From the NCBI GenBank assembly GCA_016790075.1, contig JAEUPP010000040.1, positions 1 to 55,763 on the forward strand: a DNA stretch of 55,763 nucleotides, given 5' to 3'. Position 1 is the first letter of the stretch, and each line of letters opens with the position of its first letter. This stretch comes from Rhodanobacteraceae bacterium. GTDB lineage: Bacteria; Pseudomonadota; Gammaproteobacteria; Xanthomonadales; Rhodanobacteraceae. Of the stretch, positions 43,044 to 51,062 are shown one piece after another. The notes beneath the pieces are model-generated. The model saw only the letters and a list, made by a program, of their open reading frames with translations, did not search any database and had not been told where the DNA came from. Made by a program: the position numbers and the translations under genes.

Positions 43044-43532
43044 TTATGGTTCTTCCAGCGTTACACGCGCGTTGACGCGGCCTGTGCCCTCGGCGCGATC
43101 TGCTGAAAAATCGGTAGCGACGACGCCAAAATCGCGCGCCAGCCCTTCCATCCAGTCGGCCAGGGCGTCGAACGAAGCGCCCTCGAAACTGACCCGCACG
43201 CTCTTGGGGCCGACAGGCTCTACCCGGCGCAGTTCATTGGCGAGCTGCGCACCACGCGCCGTTGCATCAGCCAGGGCGAGCAGGGACTTGCCCTGGCGCT
43301 CGACCTTGGCGCGCGCGCCCAGGCCGCGTAGCTGCGCTGCCCGCGCAGAATCGCTGCGCATCTGCTCCAGTTCGGCGCGCTGCGTTTCCACGCGCTGACG
43401 CAATTCGCCGCGTGAGCGCTGCAGCGGGTACCAGACCAGGGCCCAGATCAGCAGTACGGCACTGACCGCGGCCCCAATTAGCAGCACTCGCTGTTCACGC
43501 GGTTCGCGCGTAGCCCACCAGGCACGCATCAT
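43044..43532 (-). CDS. gspM: Type II secretion system protein M (GspM)
   Basis: 162 residues. A short cytoplasmic start, one membrane segment (VLLIGAAVSAVLLIWALVWYP), a coiled-coil region (~38-95, RGELRQRVETQRAELEQM) and a ferredoxin-like periplasmic domain (VRVSFEGASFDALADWMEGL) match GspM, which pairs with GspL in the inner-membrane platform. Its start overlaps the gspL stop (ATGA), indicating coupled synthesis. Confidence 0.92.
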   Translation of the reverse strand: MMRAWWATREPREQRVLLIGAAVSAVLLIWALVWYPLQRSRGELRQRVETQRAELEQMRSDSARAAQLRGLGARAKVERQGKSLLALADATARGAQLANELRRVEPVGPKSVRVSFEGASFDALADWMEGLARDFGVVATDFSADRAEGTGRVNARVTLEEP

Positions 43533-44701
43533 GGCGCGGCTCCGCTCAAGCGCATGCGCCCATCGACGCCGTTCTGCCCTGGATTGGCCGCAGTCAGCTC
43601 GACCTTGAGCCCGGGCAGCGTGGCCAGCCGTTCGCGCAGGGAGTCCAGCGTTGGTACGTCAGGCGCAGTCACGGCAAGCTCCAGGGTACCGTTGCGGAAT
43701 TCGATACCACGCGTGGTCAGGCGCGTAGTCGACCCCAGCACGGGCGCGATCAGGCCCAGTGTGCGCAGCAGCCCGCTGCTGGACTCGCCTCCCCCCAGGC
43801 GGGCGAGTGCACTCTTCATCAGCGCCGGCGGGTCACCGGCGACTTTTTCCATTTCAGGAAAACTCTGCACGAGGATGGCGCGCATGGCGGTGTCGAGGCG
43901 GTCCGATTCGCGCGCCAGCGAATAGCGTTCGAGCACGAGCTGCAGGAACGCCAGGAACAGCAGCGCCCCCGCAGCCACCGCAGCGCGGCGCCACCAGAGC
44001 ACGGCAGGCGCCCGACGATGATGCGGCGCATAAGCGCCCTGCAGCAGATTGAGCACCGGATCGGCACCGATCCCGTGTGCCAGCAGTACTAGCGCGTCAC
44101 CTTGCCGCTCATGGTAGGCCCGCACCGGCAAGGGCAGGTTCTGCCGCGGCTGAAAACGCGTATCGAAGACCTCGATTTCCGGCAGACTGCCGTCGTCAGC
44201 CAGCTCCAGCCATTCCGCCAGCAGTTCCGGCTCCAATGCGGCCGCACGCCAGGGACCCAGCCGCAATTGCGCGCTGCCGCTTTCGATCAGCAAATGACCC
44301 AGCGGCAGCGCCAGCGGTTCCGGCAACAGCAGGTCGGGGCGGATGCCGGCAGCGCCAAGCTCAGCCAGCCAGGCCGCCAACCGCGTGTGAGCGACTGCGG
44401 CGACGCCTACGGTCGCTGCGTCAACCCGCGCCGCCAGCGCAAAATGCATTTCTTCCACCGGTTGCGCCAGCTGATCTTCCAGCGCATACGGCACAGCCTT
44501 TGCGAGCTGAGCACGCTGCTTGCTGACCGCCGGCGCTTCGAGCAGCACGACTTCCGAACCCGGTACCAGCACGATGATCTGCTGCGCCCGCGCCACGGCC
44601 TCCGCCGGCGGCAGCCCCGGCGTCGACGCTGTCGCGGCTTCCGGCACGAGCCAGGCATGGCGGCCATGAGAGTGCAGGCGTATCAGCAGACGTTGCGACA
44701 T
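43529..44701 (-). CDS. gspL: Type II secretion system protein L (GspL)
   Basis: 390 residues, typical length. The cytoplasmic actin-like part (~1-240, VLLEAPAVSKQRAQLAKAVPYALEDQLA is the classic motif) contacts the GspE ATPase. A membrane segment (~240-262, AVAAGALLFLAFLQLVLERY) and a periplasmic ferredoxin-like domain (GIEFRNGTLELAVTAPDV) follow. A gap of 84 bases from gspK contains a 9-bp stem; otherwise part of the same operon. GspE itself is not in the window. Confidence 0.94.
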   Translation of the reverse strand: MSQRLLIRLHSHGRHAWLVPEAATASTPGLPPAEAVARAQQIIVLVPGSEVVLLEAPAVSKQRAQLAKAVPYALEDQLAQPVEEMHFALAARVDAATVGVAAVAHTRLAAWLAELGAAGIRPDLLLPEPLALPLGHLLIESGSAQLRLGPWRAAALEPELLAEWLELADDGSLPEIEVFDTRFQPRQNLPLPVRAYHERQGDALVLLAHGIGADPVLNLLQGAYAPHHRRAPAVLWWRRAAVAAGALLFLAFLQLVLERYSLARESDRLDTAMRAILVQSFPEMEKVAGDPPALMKSALARLGGGESSSGLLRTLGLIAPVLGSTTRLTTRGIEFRNGTLELAVTAPDVPTLDSLRERLATLPGLKVELTAANPGQNGVDGRMRLSGAAP

Positions 44702-44739
44702 ACGAACCGGACAGGACTGGATCGCGGGATTGTAGCAGC

Positions 44740-44786
44740 AGCCCGGCCGCTCTCCGGACCCGGGGTATCGTCACGCGGGCCGGGCT
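44740..44786. promoter_or_regulatory. Stem-loop in the gspK-gspL gap
   Basis: AGCCCGGCC (44740-44748) and GGCCGGGCT (44778-44786) form a perfect 9-bp stem with a 29-base loop, the right arm touching the gspK stop. The only sizable gap between coupled gsp genes. A TACAAT on the minus strand just after it could be a -10 for an internal promoter, without a clear -35. Confidence 0.4.
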
Positions 44787-45712
44787 CAGTCGCCACGTGA
44801 ACGCTGCAGCACACGCACTCCGCGTTCGCGGTCGACAAGGCTGGTCGGATGAAACACCAGACCGTCAAGCTCGATATCACCGCGCGCGAGGAAATAGCGG
44901 CTGGTGGTGCTGAGGCCACGTTCCTGCGTGGCCTCGAACGGAATCGCGAGATTCAGCAATTCCTGGCGGAACTCGCTGACCGCTTCCCAGTTCGCGCGGC
45001 CGTCCTGCCATAGACGCCGCGCGACTTCTTCCGTGATGCGGGGATTCAGCGACTGCAGCAGCGGAATCGTCGCTGTATTGAGGTTCAGCAGACTGCCCCG
45101 TGGCAGGGCGCAGACATGCGGCGCAAGCGTGGCGTATACGCTACCGCCGAACCCCTGCAGCAGACGCAGCTCGGATGCATGCGTGAAGTAGCGGTTGGCG
45201 GCACGGTAAGCGGGTACACCGGCACCGTAGACGCTGTCCTCAGCACCGCTGCCATGTCCACCACCACCGGGCTCGCCGTCCGTGTCTATCCAGTCGATCA
45301 CAATTTCCGCCAGGGTCGGATCCAGCCGCAGCGCGGTCAGCAGGCGGCGGAAACGTTCGCGCCATTCGGACTCGTTGCCGTCTGCGGACAGCAGATTATT
45401 GAGATTGAAGCAGCCGTTCTGGTCCCCAAGCTGCGCCGATATGCGCCCGCCAGGCACGTCGGTGGGCGGCAGGGGTATGGCCCAGATATCGCGCCGGGAA
45501 TCGTTGCGATTTTGCTCCTGGTCCTTTTCGAGCACGCGCGCTGCATACAGCTCCAGGCCACGCGCATAGGCATCCGCCTGCTCGTTGCGCAGCAGGTTTC
45601 GTGTACGCGCGGCGGCAAGTTCGCCGCGATCGAGCAACCCGGCAATGAGTATCGTCGCCAGCGCCACAACCAGCAGCGCGATCACGAGTGCGACACCGCG
45701 CTGGCCGTGCAT
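44786..45712 (-). CDS. gspK: Type II secretion system minor pseudopilin K (GspK)
   Basis: 308 residues. The N-terminal GVALVIALLVVALATILIAGLL is the pseudopilin transmembrane helix following a short basic leader (MHGQR); the large insert domain with PPTDVPGGRISAQLGDQNGCFNLNNL and FTHASELRLLQGF is characteristic of GspK, which caps the pseudopilus with GspI and GspJ. Its ATG overlaps the gspJ stop (TGATG). The position-5 residue of the processed helix is not Glu, as is usual for GspK. Confidence 0.94.
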   Translation of the reverse strand: MHGQRGVALVIALLVVALATILIAGLLDRGELAAARTRNLLRNEQADAYARGLELYAARVLEKDQEQNRNDSRRDIWAIPLPPTDVPGGRISAQLGDQNGCFNLNNLLSADGNESEWRERFRRLLTALRLDPTLAEIVIDWIDTDGEPGGGGHGSGAEDSVYGAGVPAYRAANRYFTHASELRLLQGFGGSVYATLAPHVCALPRGSLLNLNTATIPLLQSLNPRITEEVARRLWQDGRANWEAVSEFRQELLNLAIPFEATQERGLSTTSRYFLARGDIELDGLVFHPTSLVDRERGVRVLQRSRGD

Positions 45713-46329
45713 CAGCCGGCCCCGACCGGTGTCGTGCTGGACGGCAGTTCGATCAGACGACTGATCTCACCGACACCGTCGATATCCAGACGGAACTCGA
45801 TCGCCCGCGGCAGGGCCTCGAGCTTGTCGTCGCGGCGCGGCCAGGTGTCCAGCCAGTGGCCCTGCGCATCCAGGTAGCGAAAGTGCAAGCGACGCAGGCC
45901 ATCCCGCAGTGAACTGAATTCGGGCAGGCTGCCGGCCGCGCGGTCCAGCACCGCATAGCGACCACGCTTGAGCGTGTTGCCGTCGCGCTGGTAGACCACG
46001 CGTTCGAGATTGGAGCGTGCATCGATCAGCGCACTGGCAAAGCCGAGTCGGGTCAGTTCAAGGTTGTCGCCATCGCCCCGCAGTGCCGGCAGCGGTTCGC
46101 CGTAGTTGCCGCGCACCGGCCGCGCAACCGCACCGAGCAGATCGCGTTCCAGCATGCCTACGGCGCGCAGCGTGCGCGCAAAATCCTGTTGTTCGGCGAC
46201 CAGTGCCTCGCGCGCCCGGATCACCACATTGAGACCGCCCCAGGCCAATGCCGACATGATCGCGAACACGGCGGTCGCGACCAGTACTTCGACCAGGGTA
46301 AACCCCTGCGGCGGTCGCCGTGCACTCAT
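45712..46329 (-). CDS. gspJ: Type II secretion system minor pseudopilin J (GspJ)
   Basis: 205 residues. Prepilin-type leader and cleavage site (SARRPPQG, then FTLVEVLVATAVFAIMSALAW) with Glu at position 5 of the mature chain. The rest (QDFARTLRAVGMLERDLLGAVARPVRGNYG, FRYLDAQGHWLDTWP) follows GspJ. Together with I and K it forms the pseudopilus tip. It starts inside the gspI stop (ATGA). Confidence 0.94.
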   Translation of the reverse strand: MSARRPPQGFTLVEVLVATAVFAIMSALAWGGLNVVIRAREALVAEQQDFARTLRAVGMLERDLLGAVARPVRGNYGEPLPALRGDGDNLELTRLGFASALIDARSNLERVVYQRDGNTLKRGRYAVLDRAAGSLPEFSSLRDGLRRLHFRYLDAQGHWLDTWPRRDDKLEALPRAIEFRLDIDGVGEISRLIELPSSTTPVGAG

Positions 46330-46706
46330 GGCAGTACGCTATCGCCGGCAAAACCGGTCAGCTGCGCCACCGGATCGCTGCGTTCGCGGTCGGCGAAAAC
46401 CTGTACCTCCAGCCGGCGGATGCGTGCATCCGGTGTGCCGGCCACGTCCAACCGCCAATACCACTCGCGGCCGGCGAAACGTTGCTGGCCGTCGCGCCGT
46501 CCGGTCGCGGGCAGACGATCGCTGAGCCTCGTTTCGGTAATCACGTTCGCGGCAATCCAGCCGGCGTAGCTGCGCTCGCGCAAGCCGGCGAAATCGCGCG
46601 TGCTGACTCCCGCGGCATGTACCAGCGCGGTCAACGCCACACTGAGCACGACCAGCGCTATCAGCACCTCGAGCAAGGTAAACCCCGACGTGCGCCTAAC
46701 CGGCAT
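46326..46706 (-). CDS. gspI: Type II secretion system minor pseudopilin I (GspI)
   Basis: 126 residues from ATG 46706 (MPVRRTSG, cleavage, FTLLEVLIALVVL), which puts the prepilin site in the usual place; an earlier start at 46745 lengthens the leader to an unusual size. The body (NVITETRLSDRLPATGRRDG, REWYWRLDVAGTPDARIRRLEVQVFADRE) matches GspI. It overlaps gspH by 11 bases and gspJ by 4. Confidence 0.93.
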   Translation of the reverse strand: MPVRRTSGFTLLEVLIALVVLSVALTALVHAAGVSTRDFAGLRERSYAGWIAANVITETRLSDRLPATGRRDGQQRFAGREWYWRLDVAGTPDARIRRLEVQVFADRERSDPVAQLTGFAGDSVLP

Positions 46707-47235
46707 CGCGTCGCTCCCGCACCACCTCGCCGTCGATCTGACCATCCAGGCGCCAGCGCAGACTCAGATCCGGCAGACCCAGCTCCAGGCGGAACGGGGT
46801 GAGTTCGCCGGATGCGAAGCAGACTACCGGCGGTGTCTCCGGCGACTGCGGCTGGATCTCCAGGCGTTTGCCATCACGACTCAATTCCGCGCGCAGGTTG
46901 GCTGGCCATTCGCGTTCGCGCAGTTCGCCCTGGGTAATCACTTTCCAGCTGTCACCATTGCGCTGGCTGAAGGCATAGCCGTTGTCGGCCAGGCTCAAGC
47001 CAACCGCGAGACCGCCAATTTCTGCCTGTTCACAGGCATAGGCCAGCAAGGCCTGCAGCCGCTCCGCTTCGCGCTCAAGCTGGCGCTCACCGCCGGCCCC
47101 CGACAGGGCGATGCTGACAGCAGCAGCGAGCACGCCGAGGATCACAACGACGACCAGGATCTCAATCAGTGTGAAGCCACGCACCTGCACGTGGCTGGCT
47201 ACTGAAGCCTTCGGTCGACGCAAGCGCGCGGGCAT
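46696..47235 (-). CDS. gspH: Type II secretion system minor pseudopilin H (GspH)
   Basis: 179 residues from ATG 47235 (six bases inside a GTG alternative). A long basic leader ends in VQVRG, cleaved before FTLIEILVVVVILGVLAAAV. The globular part (QALLAYACEQAEIGGLAVGL, GYAFSQRNGDSWKVI, LSLRWRLDGQIDGEV) is GspH-like. It lies 15 bases after the gspG stop, in the same operon. Confidence 0.93.
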   Translation of the reverse strand: MPARLRRPKASVASHVQVRGFTLIEILVVVVILGVLAAAVSIALSGAGGERQLEREAERLQALLAYACEQAEIGGLAVGLSLADNGYAFSQRNGDSWKVITQGELREREWPANLRAELSRDGKRLEIQPQSPETPPVVCFASGELTPFRLELGLPDLSLRWRLDGQIDGEVVRERRDAG

Positions 47236-47250
47236 GAGCACGGGCGGCGC

Positions 47251-47700
47251 TCAACTCTTCCAGTTGCCGATATCTGCGGCTTCGCCCTCACCTCCGGGCT
47301 TGCCATCGGCACCCAGCGTATAGACGTCCATATCACCATGAGACCCCGGATGCAGATAAAGGTAGTTGCGGCCCCAGGGATCTTTGGGCACCGCATCGAG
47401 ATAACCACCCTTGCGCCAGTTCGGTGCTTCCGGTGAGCCGCTAGGCTTGTTCACCAGCGCTTCCAGGCCTTGTTCGGTCGCGGGATAAGCGAAGTTGTCG
47501 AGCTTGTAAGTATTGAGCGACGTCGTGATCGCCTGGATGTCTGCCCTGGCACGCGCCACGCGCGCCTCACCCGGATGCTCCATGACCCTGGGTACAACGA
47601 CTGCTGCGAGAATGGCGAGAATCACGACGACGACGAGGACTTCGATCAGGGTGAAGCCGCGCATCACGCGCGCAGGACCCAAGGCGGAAATGGCAATCAT
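47251..47700 (-). CDS. gspG: Type II secretion system major pseudopilin G (GspG)
   Basis: 149 residues from ATG 47700, with AAGAAGG seven bases upstream. The leader ends at Gly15, before FTLIEVLVVVVILAILAAVVVP; mature body has VMEHPGEARVARARADIQAI, NTYKLDNFAYPATEQGLEAL, PKDPWGRNYLYLHPG and GADGKPGGEGEAADIGNW, the calcium-binding C-terminal loop of GspG. It builds the pseudopilus fibre. First gene of the operon, divergent from bioA with 50 bases between. GspE and GspF, upstream of G in most xps operons, are absent. Confidence 0.96.
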   Translation of the reverse strand: MIAISALGPARVMRGFTLIEVLVVVVILAILAAVVVPRVMEHPGEARVARARADIQAITTSLNTYKLDNFAYPATEQGLEALVNKPSGSPEAPNWRKGGYLDAVPKDPWGRNYLYLHPGSHGDMDVYTLGADGKPGGEGEAADIGNWKS

Positions 47701-47750
47701 GCTTAGCCTTCTTGCGAGCCAGGGAAAACGTCGCCGATCATAGCAAAGCC

Positions 47751-49115
47751 ATGTCATCCCCCTATCCCCGTACCAACGCCGCGCTCGCCGCGCGCGATCT
47801 CGCCGTGCTCTGGCATCCCTGTACCCAGATGCACGATCACGAAACCCTGCCCTTGCTGCCGGTGGTCGGTGCCGAGGGCGTCTGGCTCTATGACGCCGAC
47901 GGCGGCCGCTACCTCGATGCGGTGAGCTCCTGGTGGACCAATGTATTCGGCCATCGCCATCCGCACCTGGTGGCAGCGCTCAAGCAGCAGCTCGACACCC
48001 TGGATCACGTGATGCTCGCCGGTTTCACCCACGAACCCGCACTGGAACTAGCTGAAGCGCTGATCCGCGTCGCACCACCCGGACTCGCCCGTGTGTTCTA
48101 CGCCGACAACGGATCGAGCGCGGTCGAAGTCGCACTGAAGATGAGCTTCCACTACTGGCGTAACCTCGGCCACGGCAGCAAGCAGCAGTTCATTGCGCTG
48201 AGCGGCAGCTATCACGGCGAAACCCTGGGAGCGCTGTCAGTCAGCGACGTTGCGTTGTACCGTGAAACCTACGCCCCGCTGCTGCTCAAGCCGTTGCTGG
48301 CGCCCTCACCCGATGCCTACGAAGCCGAGCCCGGCGAAAGCCCGCGCGATGTCGCCACACGACGGCTGGCGCAACTGCGCGCAGTGCTGCAACGGGAAGC
48401 GGAAACAACCTGCGCCATCATTGTCGAGCCGCTGGTGCAGTGCGCCGGCGGCATGCGCATGTACGACGCAAGCTATCTCACGGGGCTGCGCGCACTCTGC
48501 GACGAATTCCACGTGCACCTGATCGCCGACGAGATTGCTGTCGGCTTCGGCCGTACAGGAACCTTGTTCGCCTGTGAACAAGGCAACATCACTCCCGATT
48601 TTCTCTGCCTGTCCAAGGGCTTGACCGGCGGCATGCTGCCGTTGTCGGCGGTGCTGACCAACAACACCGTCTACGCAGCGTTCTACGCCGACTACGCCAG
48701 CGGCAAGGCGTTCCTGCATTCGCACAGTTATACCGGCAATCCGCTGGCCTGCCGTGCGGCGTTGGCCACGCTGGAGCTTTTTGCTACAGAGCCCGTACTG
48801 GCGCGCAATCGCGAACTGGCCGCTTGCCTGGCGCGCGAACTCGAACCGTTGCGCGAACACACCAACGTCGCCGACCTGCGCCAGACCGGCCTTATCGCGG
48901 CCGTTGAACTGGCCCAGGACCGCCGCACACGCCAGCCATTCCCCACTTCCGAACGTCGCGGCCTGCGCGTGTACCGCTATGGCCTGCAGCACGAGATGCT
49001 GCTGCGGCCACTCGGCAATGTGGTCTATTTCATGCCGCCTTATGTGATCACGCCGGAGCAGATAGCCACAATGGTGCGCGTCGCGCGCGATGGGATAGCC
49101 GCTGCGGTTGCCTGA
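47751..49115 (+). CDS. bioA: Adenosylmethionine-8-amino-7-oxononanoate aminotransferase
   Basis: 454 residues from ATG 47751 (MSSPYPRTNAALAARD), chosen because it fits the family start; an in-frame start at 47712 overlaps the gspG promoter region. A PLP class III aminotransferase: WHPCTQMHDHE, YLDAVSSWWTNVFGH, FYADNGSSAVEVALKMSFHYW, SGSYHGETLGALSVSD, DEIAVGFGRTG, and K289 in LSKGLTGG as the PLP-binding lysine. The PCTQM and SSWW segments distinguish BioA. It transfers an amino group from S-adenosylmethionine in biotin synthesis; other bio genes are not in this window. Confidence 0.95.
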   Translation: MSSPYPRTNAALAARDLAVLWHPCTQMHDHETLPLLPVVGAEGVWLYDADGGRYLDAVSSWWTNVFGHRHPHLVAALKQQLDTLDHVMLAGFTHEPALELAEALIRVAPPGLARVFYADNGSSAVEVALKMSFHYWRNLGHGSKQQFIALSGSYHGETLGALSVSDVALYRETYAPLLLKPLLAPSPDAYEAEPGESPRDVATRRLAQLRAVLQREAETTCAIIVEPLVQCAGGMRMYDASYLTGLRALCDEFHVHLIADEIAVGFGRTGTLFACEQGNITPDFLCLSKGLTGGMLPLSAVLTNNTVYAAFYADYASGKAFLHSHSYTGNPLACRAALATLELFATEPVLARNRELAACLARELEPLREHTNVADLRQTGLIAAVELAQDRRTRQPFPTSERRGLRVYRYGLQHEMLLRPLGNVVYFMPPYVITPEQIATMVRVARDGIAAAVA

Positions 49116-49476
49116 TACGGACTGCGTGCCTCCTTGAGCGCAGACGTCGGGTATGTCCCGCTGCTTGTCCACTGCAGGGGCGATCGTTAGTAAGGATTCA
49201 ACTCCGTGGGAGTGGACAGGCTCCGGTATCAGCAGGCGATCCGCCGCGACACTTGGATTCTCCTGCCCACATCTGTCCAGCGATGTGCAGGGTGAATTCT
49301 GCTTCAGCGCTTGGACCGCGCAGGACAGCCTATGCCCTGCGTACCGCGAAGCCCTCAAACCCTTGCGCGTCCAATCTGGTCTCAACAACTGGCGGAGAAA
49401 CGGCAACTGGGCGTGATCCCTCATGCGCCAGCGATGCGTATGCACGCATGACCAACTACTGCAGGGAGTATTTGTC
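49116..49476. other. Intergenic stretch before the delta-60 gene
   Basis: 361 bases without a supported gene or a clear promoter. The ribosome-binding site of the following gene (CAGGGAG, about 49462-49468) lies at the right edge. Confidence 0.45.
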
Positions 49477-50874
49477 ATGCGTTTTCCCCGTCCGCTGTAC
49501 ACCATCGGTACCGCGTTCATCGCTTTATGCACCAGCCAAGCCAGCGCCGCCGACGGAGATCTGTTCCCGGACTGGGGTCTTCTGGGTTCGGGCCAGACGA
49601 TAATCCAGTATGACCTCGGCACGGAAAAAAGCGACAACGCAGTCGATTCGGCAGCAGCCGCGGACGGCAGCGTCTATATCGCAGCTACCGTTACTGATGC
49701 GCAGAACCGCAACCGCATCGGCGTCAGCAAACTGACACCACAAGGTGTACTGGACACTACGTTTTCAGGCGATGGCAAAGTGCTCGGCGGGAGGCTCAAC
49801 GTGGTCGCAAATGCCATCGCGCTTACCAGCGATGGCTATCTGCTCGTTGCGGGAACCTCGGTAGACAACGCCGACGACCCGAACATGCTCGTCTGCCGCT
49901 TTGCCGCAACCAACGGCCTGGTAGTCAACTTTCCCGCACCGACCAGCAGCCACTGCATCACCCTGACCACGTTCAACGGATCAAGCGACCTTGCACGCGA
50001 TATCGTCGTTCAACCCGACGGCAAGTTCATCGTCGCCGGAGTGCTGGATTTCGGCGACAACCAGCGCTACGCGACATTCGCTCGCTTTGAGGCCAACGGC
50101 CAGCTCGACCCCAGTTTCGGCAACTTCGTCAATCCGCGCCTGTCACTGATCCGCAATACCAGCGTATACAAATCTCACGAGCTCAACGCCATCGCATTGG
50201 CAAGCAACGGCAAGATTGTCGGTGCTGGCTCAACGACGTTTCTCGACTCCAACGACCGCCGCGGCCTGCTTGTCCGCCTCAATTCCGACGGCACCGGAGA
50301 CAGCCTCTCAGCCAGCGGCGAACTGTCTTTCGCCATCGATAACGGCGCAAACCTCAGAACCGTCGCCAGCGACCTGATGACTGTCGGAACTGGCAACCCC
50401 GAAGACAACGTCTACACCGTTGGTTTCTATGACGCCGAGCAGGGCCGCAGGGCCGGCTTTATCGCGAAGTTCCTGCAGGGCAACATGCTAAACAATGATT
50501 TCGGCCCTAATGACATGGGTTATTCCGTCGCCATCAGTGCAAATTCCAACGTATCTTTTTCCAGGATAGAACGAAAACCAGGTGGAGGATTTTTTACCCT
50601 TGGCTACCGGGACGACCTTGGCAGCGACGACTTCGAAGTTCGCTCGTTCAACAGCGATGGCCGCGCCTCACTGACTTTCGGCGACGGCAATGGCTATGCA
50701 CGCGTCAGCTTCCTGCTGCAGGGATCCAAAGATATTCCGGCCGCCATGAGCTTCAGCAACAGCGGTGTAATCGTCACCGGCAGCACGCAAGTGAGCCAGA
50801 CGAACTTCGATATCGTCGCCGCCAAGCTGCAGTACGACCGGATCTTCGTCAACGGCTTGCAGAGCGTGGACTGA
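49477..50874 (+). CDS. Exported delta-60 repeat (propeller-like) protein
   Basis: 465 residues from ATG 49477 (GCAGGGAG upstream; signal peptide TIGTAFIALCTSQASA). Delta-60-type repeats: DSAAAADGSVYIAATV..KLTPQGVLDTTFSGDGKV; NAIALTSDGYLLVAGTS; RDIVVQPDGKFIVAGV..ANGQLDPSFG; NAIALASNGKIVGAGS. They form a secreted propeller-like domain, of unknown biochemical role. The C-terminus reads LQYDRIFVNGLQSVD, similar in place and sequence to LTDRIFAGRFDN at the end of the Asp-box protein at 5432-7912. Transcribed alone; followed by a GC-rich hairpin and the heme-receptor promoter. Confidence 0.88.
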   Translation: MRFPRPLYTIGTAFIALCTSQASAADGDLFPDWGLLGSGQTIIQYDLGTEKSDNAVDSAAAADGSVYIAATVTDAQNRNRIGVSKLTPQGVLDTTFSGDGKVLGGRLNVVANAIALTSDGYLLVAGTSVDNADDPNMLVCRFAATNGLVVNFPAPTSSHCITLTTFNGSSDLARDIVVQPDGKFIVAGVLDFGDNQRYATFARFEANGQLDPSFGNFVNPRLSLIRNTSVYKSHELNAIALASNGKIVGAGSTTFLDSNDRRGLLVRLNSDGTGDSLSASGELSFAIDNGANLRTVASDLMTVGTGNPEDNVYTVGFYDAEQGRRAGFIAKFLQGNMLNNDFGPNDMGYSVAISANSNVSFSRIERKPGGGFFTLGYRDDLGSDDFEVRSFNSDGRASLTFGDGNGYARVSFLLQGSKDIPAAMSFSNSGVIVTGSTQVSQTNFDIVAAKLQYDRIFVNGLQSVD

Positions 50875-50886
50875 GTGTTTGCGACG

Positions 50887-50928
50887 GAGCGGGGGCTCCT
50901 GCTTGGGGGGACAGCAGCCCCCCCGCTC
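50887..50928 (+). terminator. GC-rich hairpin downstream of the delta-60 gene
   Basis: GAGCGGGGGCT (50887-50897) pairs with AGCCCCCCCGCTC (50916-50928) apart from two extra Cs; CTGCT/AGCAG may extend it inside. No T-run follows, so intrinsic termination is doubtful, but it separates the delta-60 gene from the heme operon. Confidence 0.5.
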
Positions 50929-50944
50929 TGGCGCACTGCGCGGC

Positions 50945-50975
50945 TTGACTCGCAATTAAGAATCATTATCATCAA
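50945..50975 (+). promoter_or_regulatory. Promoter overlapped by a Fur-box-like site (heme-receptor operon)
   Basis: TTGACT (50945-50950) and TATCAT (50967-50972), 16 bases apart, make a good sigma-70 promoter. The sequence TTAAGAATCATTATCATCA across the -10 resembles the Fur box (repeats of NATWAT). Binding of Fe-Fur there would block transcription, so iron-repressed expression of the TonB receptor is inferred. Distance to the ATG is about 90 bases. Confidence 0.75.
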
Positions 50976-51062
50976 ATAACTTTTCTTAGCTGCGTATCGC
51001 CAGCCGCGTTCGCCCCGGACGCCGTCAGCCGCGCTCCACGTACCACAGGCTGACCCCGTTCC

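Noticed and set aside
47701-47750. Defined bidirectional promoter between gspG and bioA
   Set aside because: A TATGAT on the gspG side exists but no matching -35 at a proper distance was found, so no site is called.
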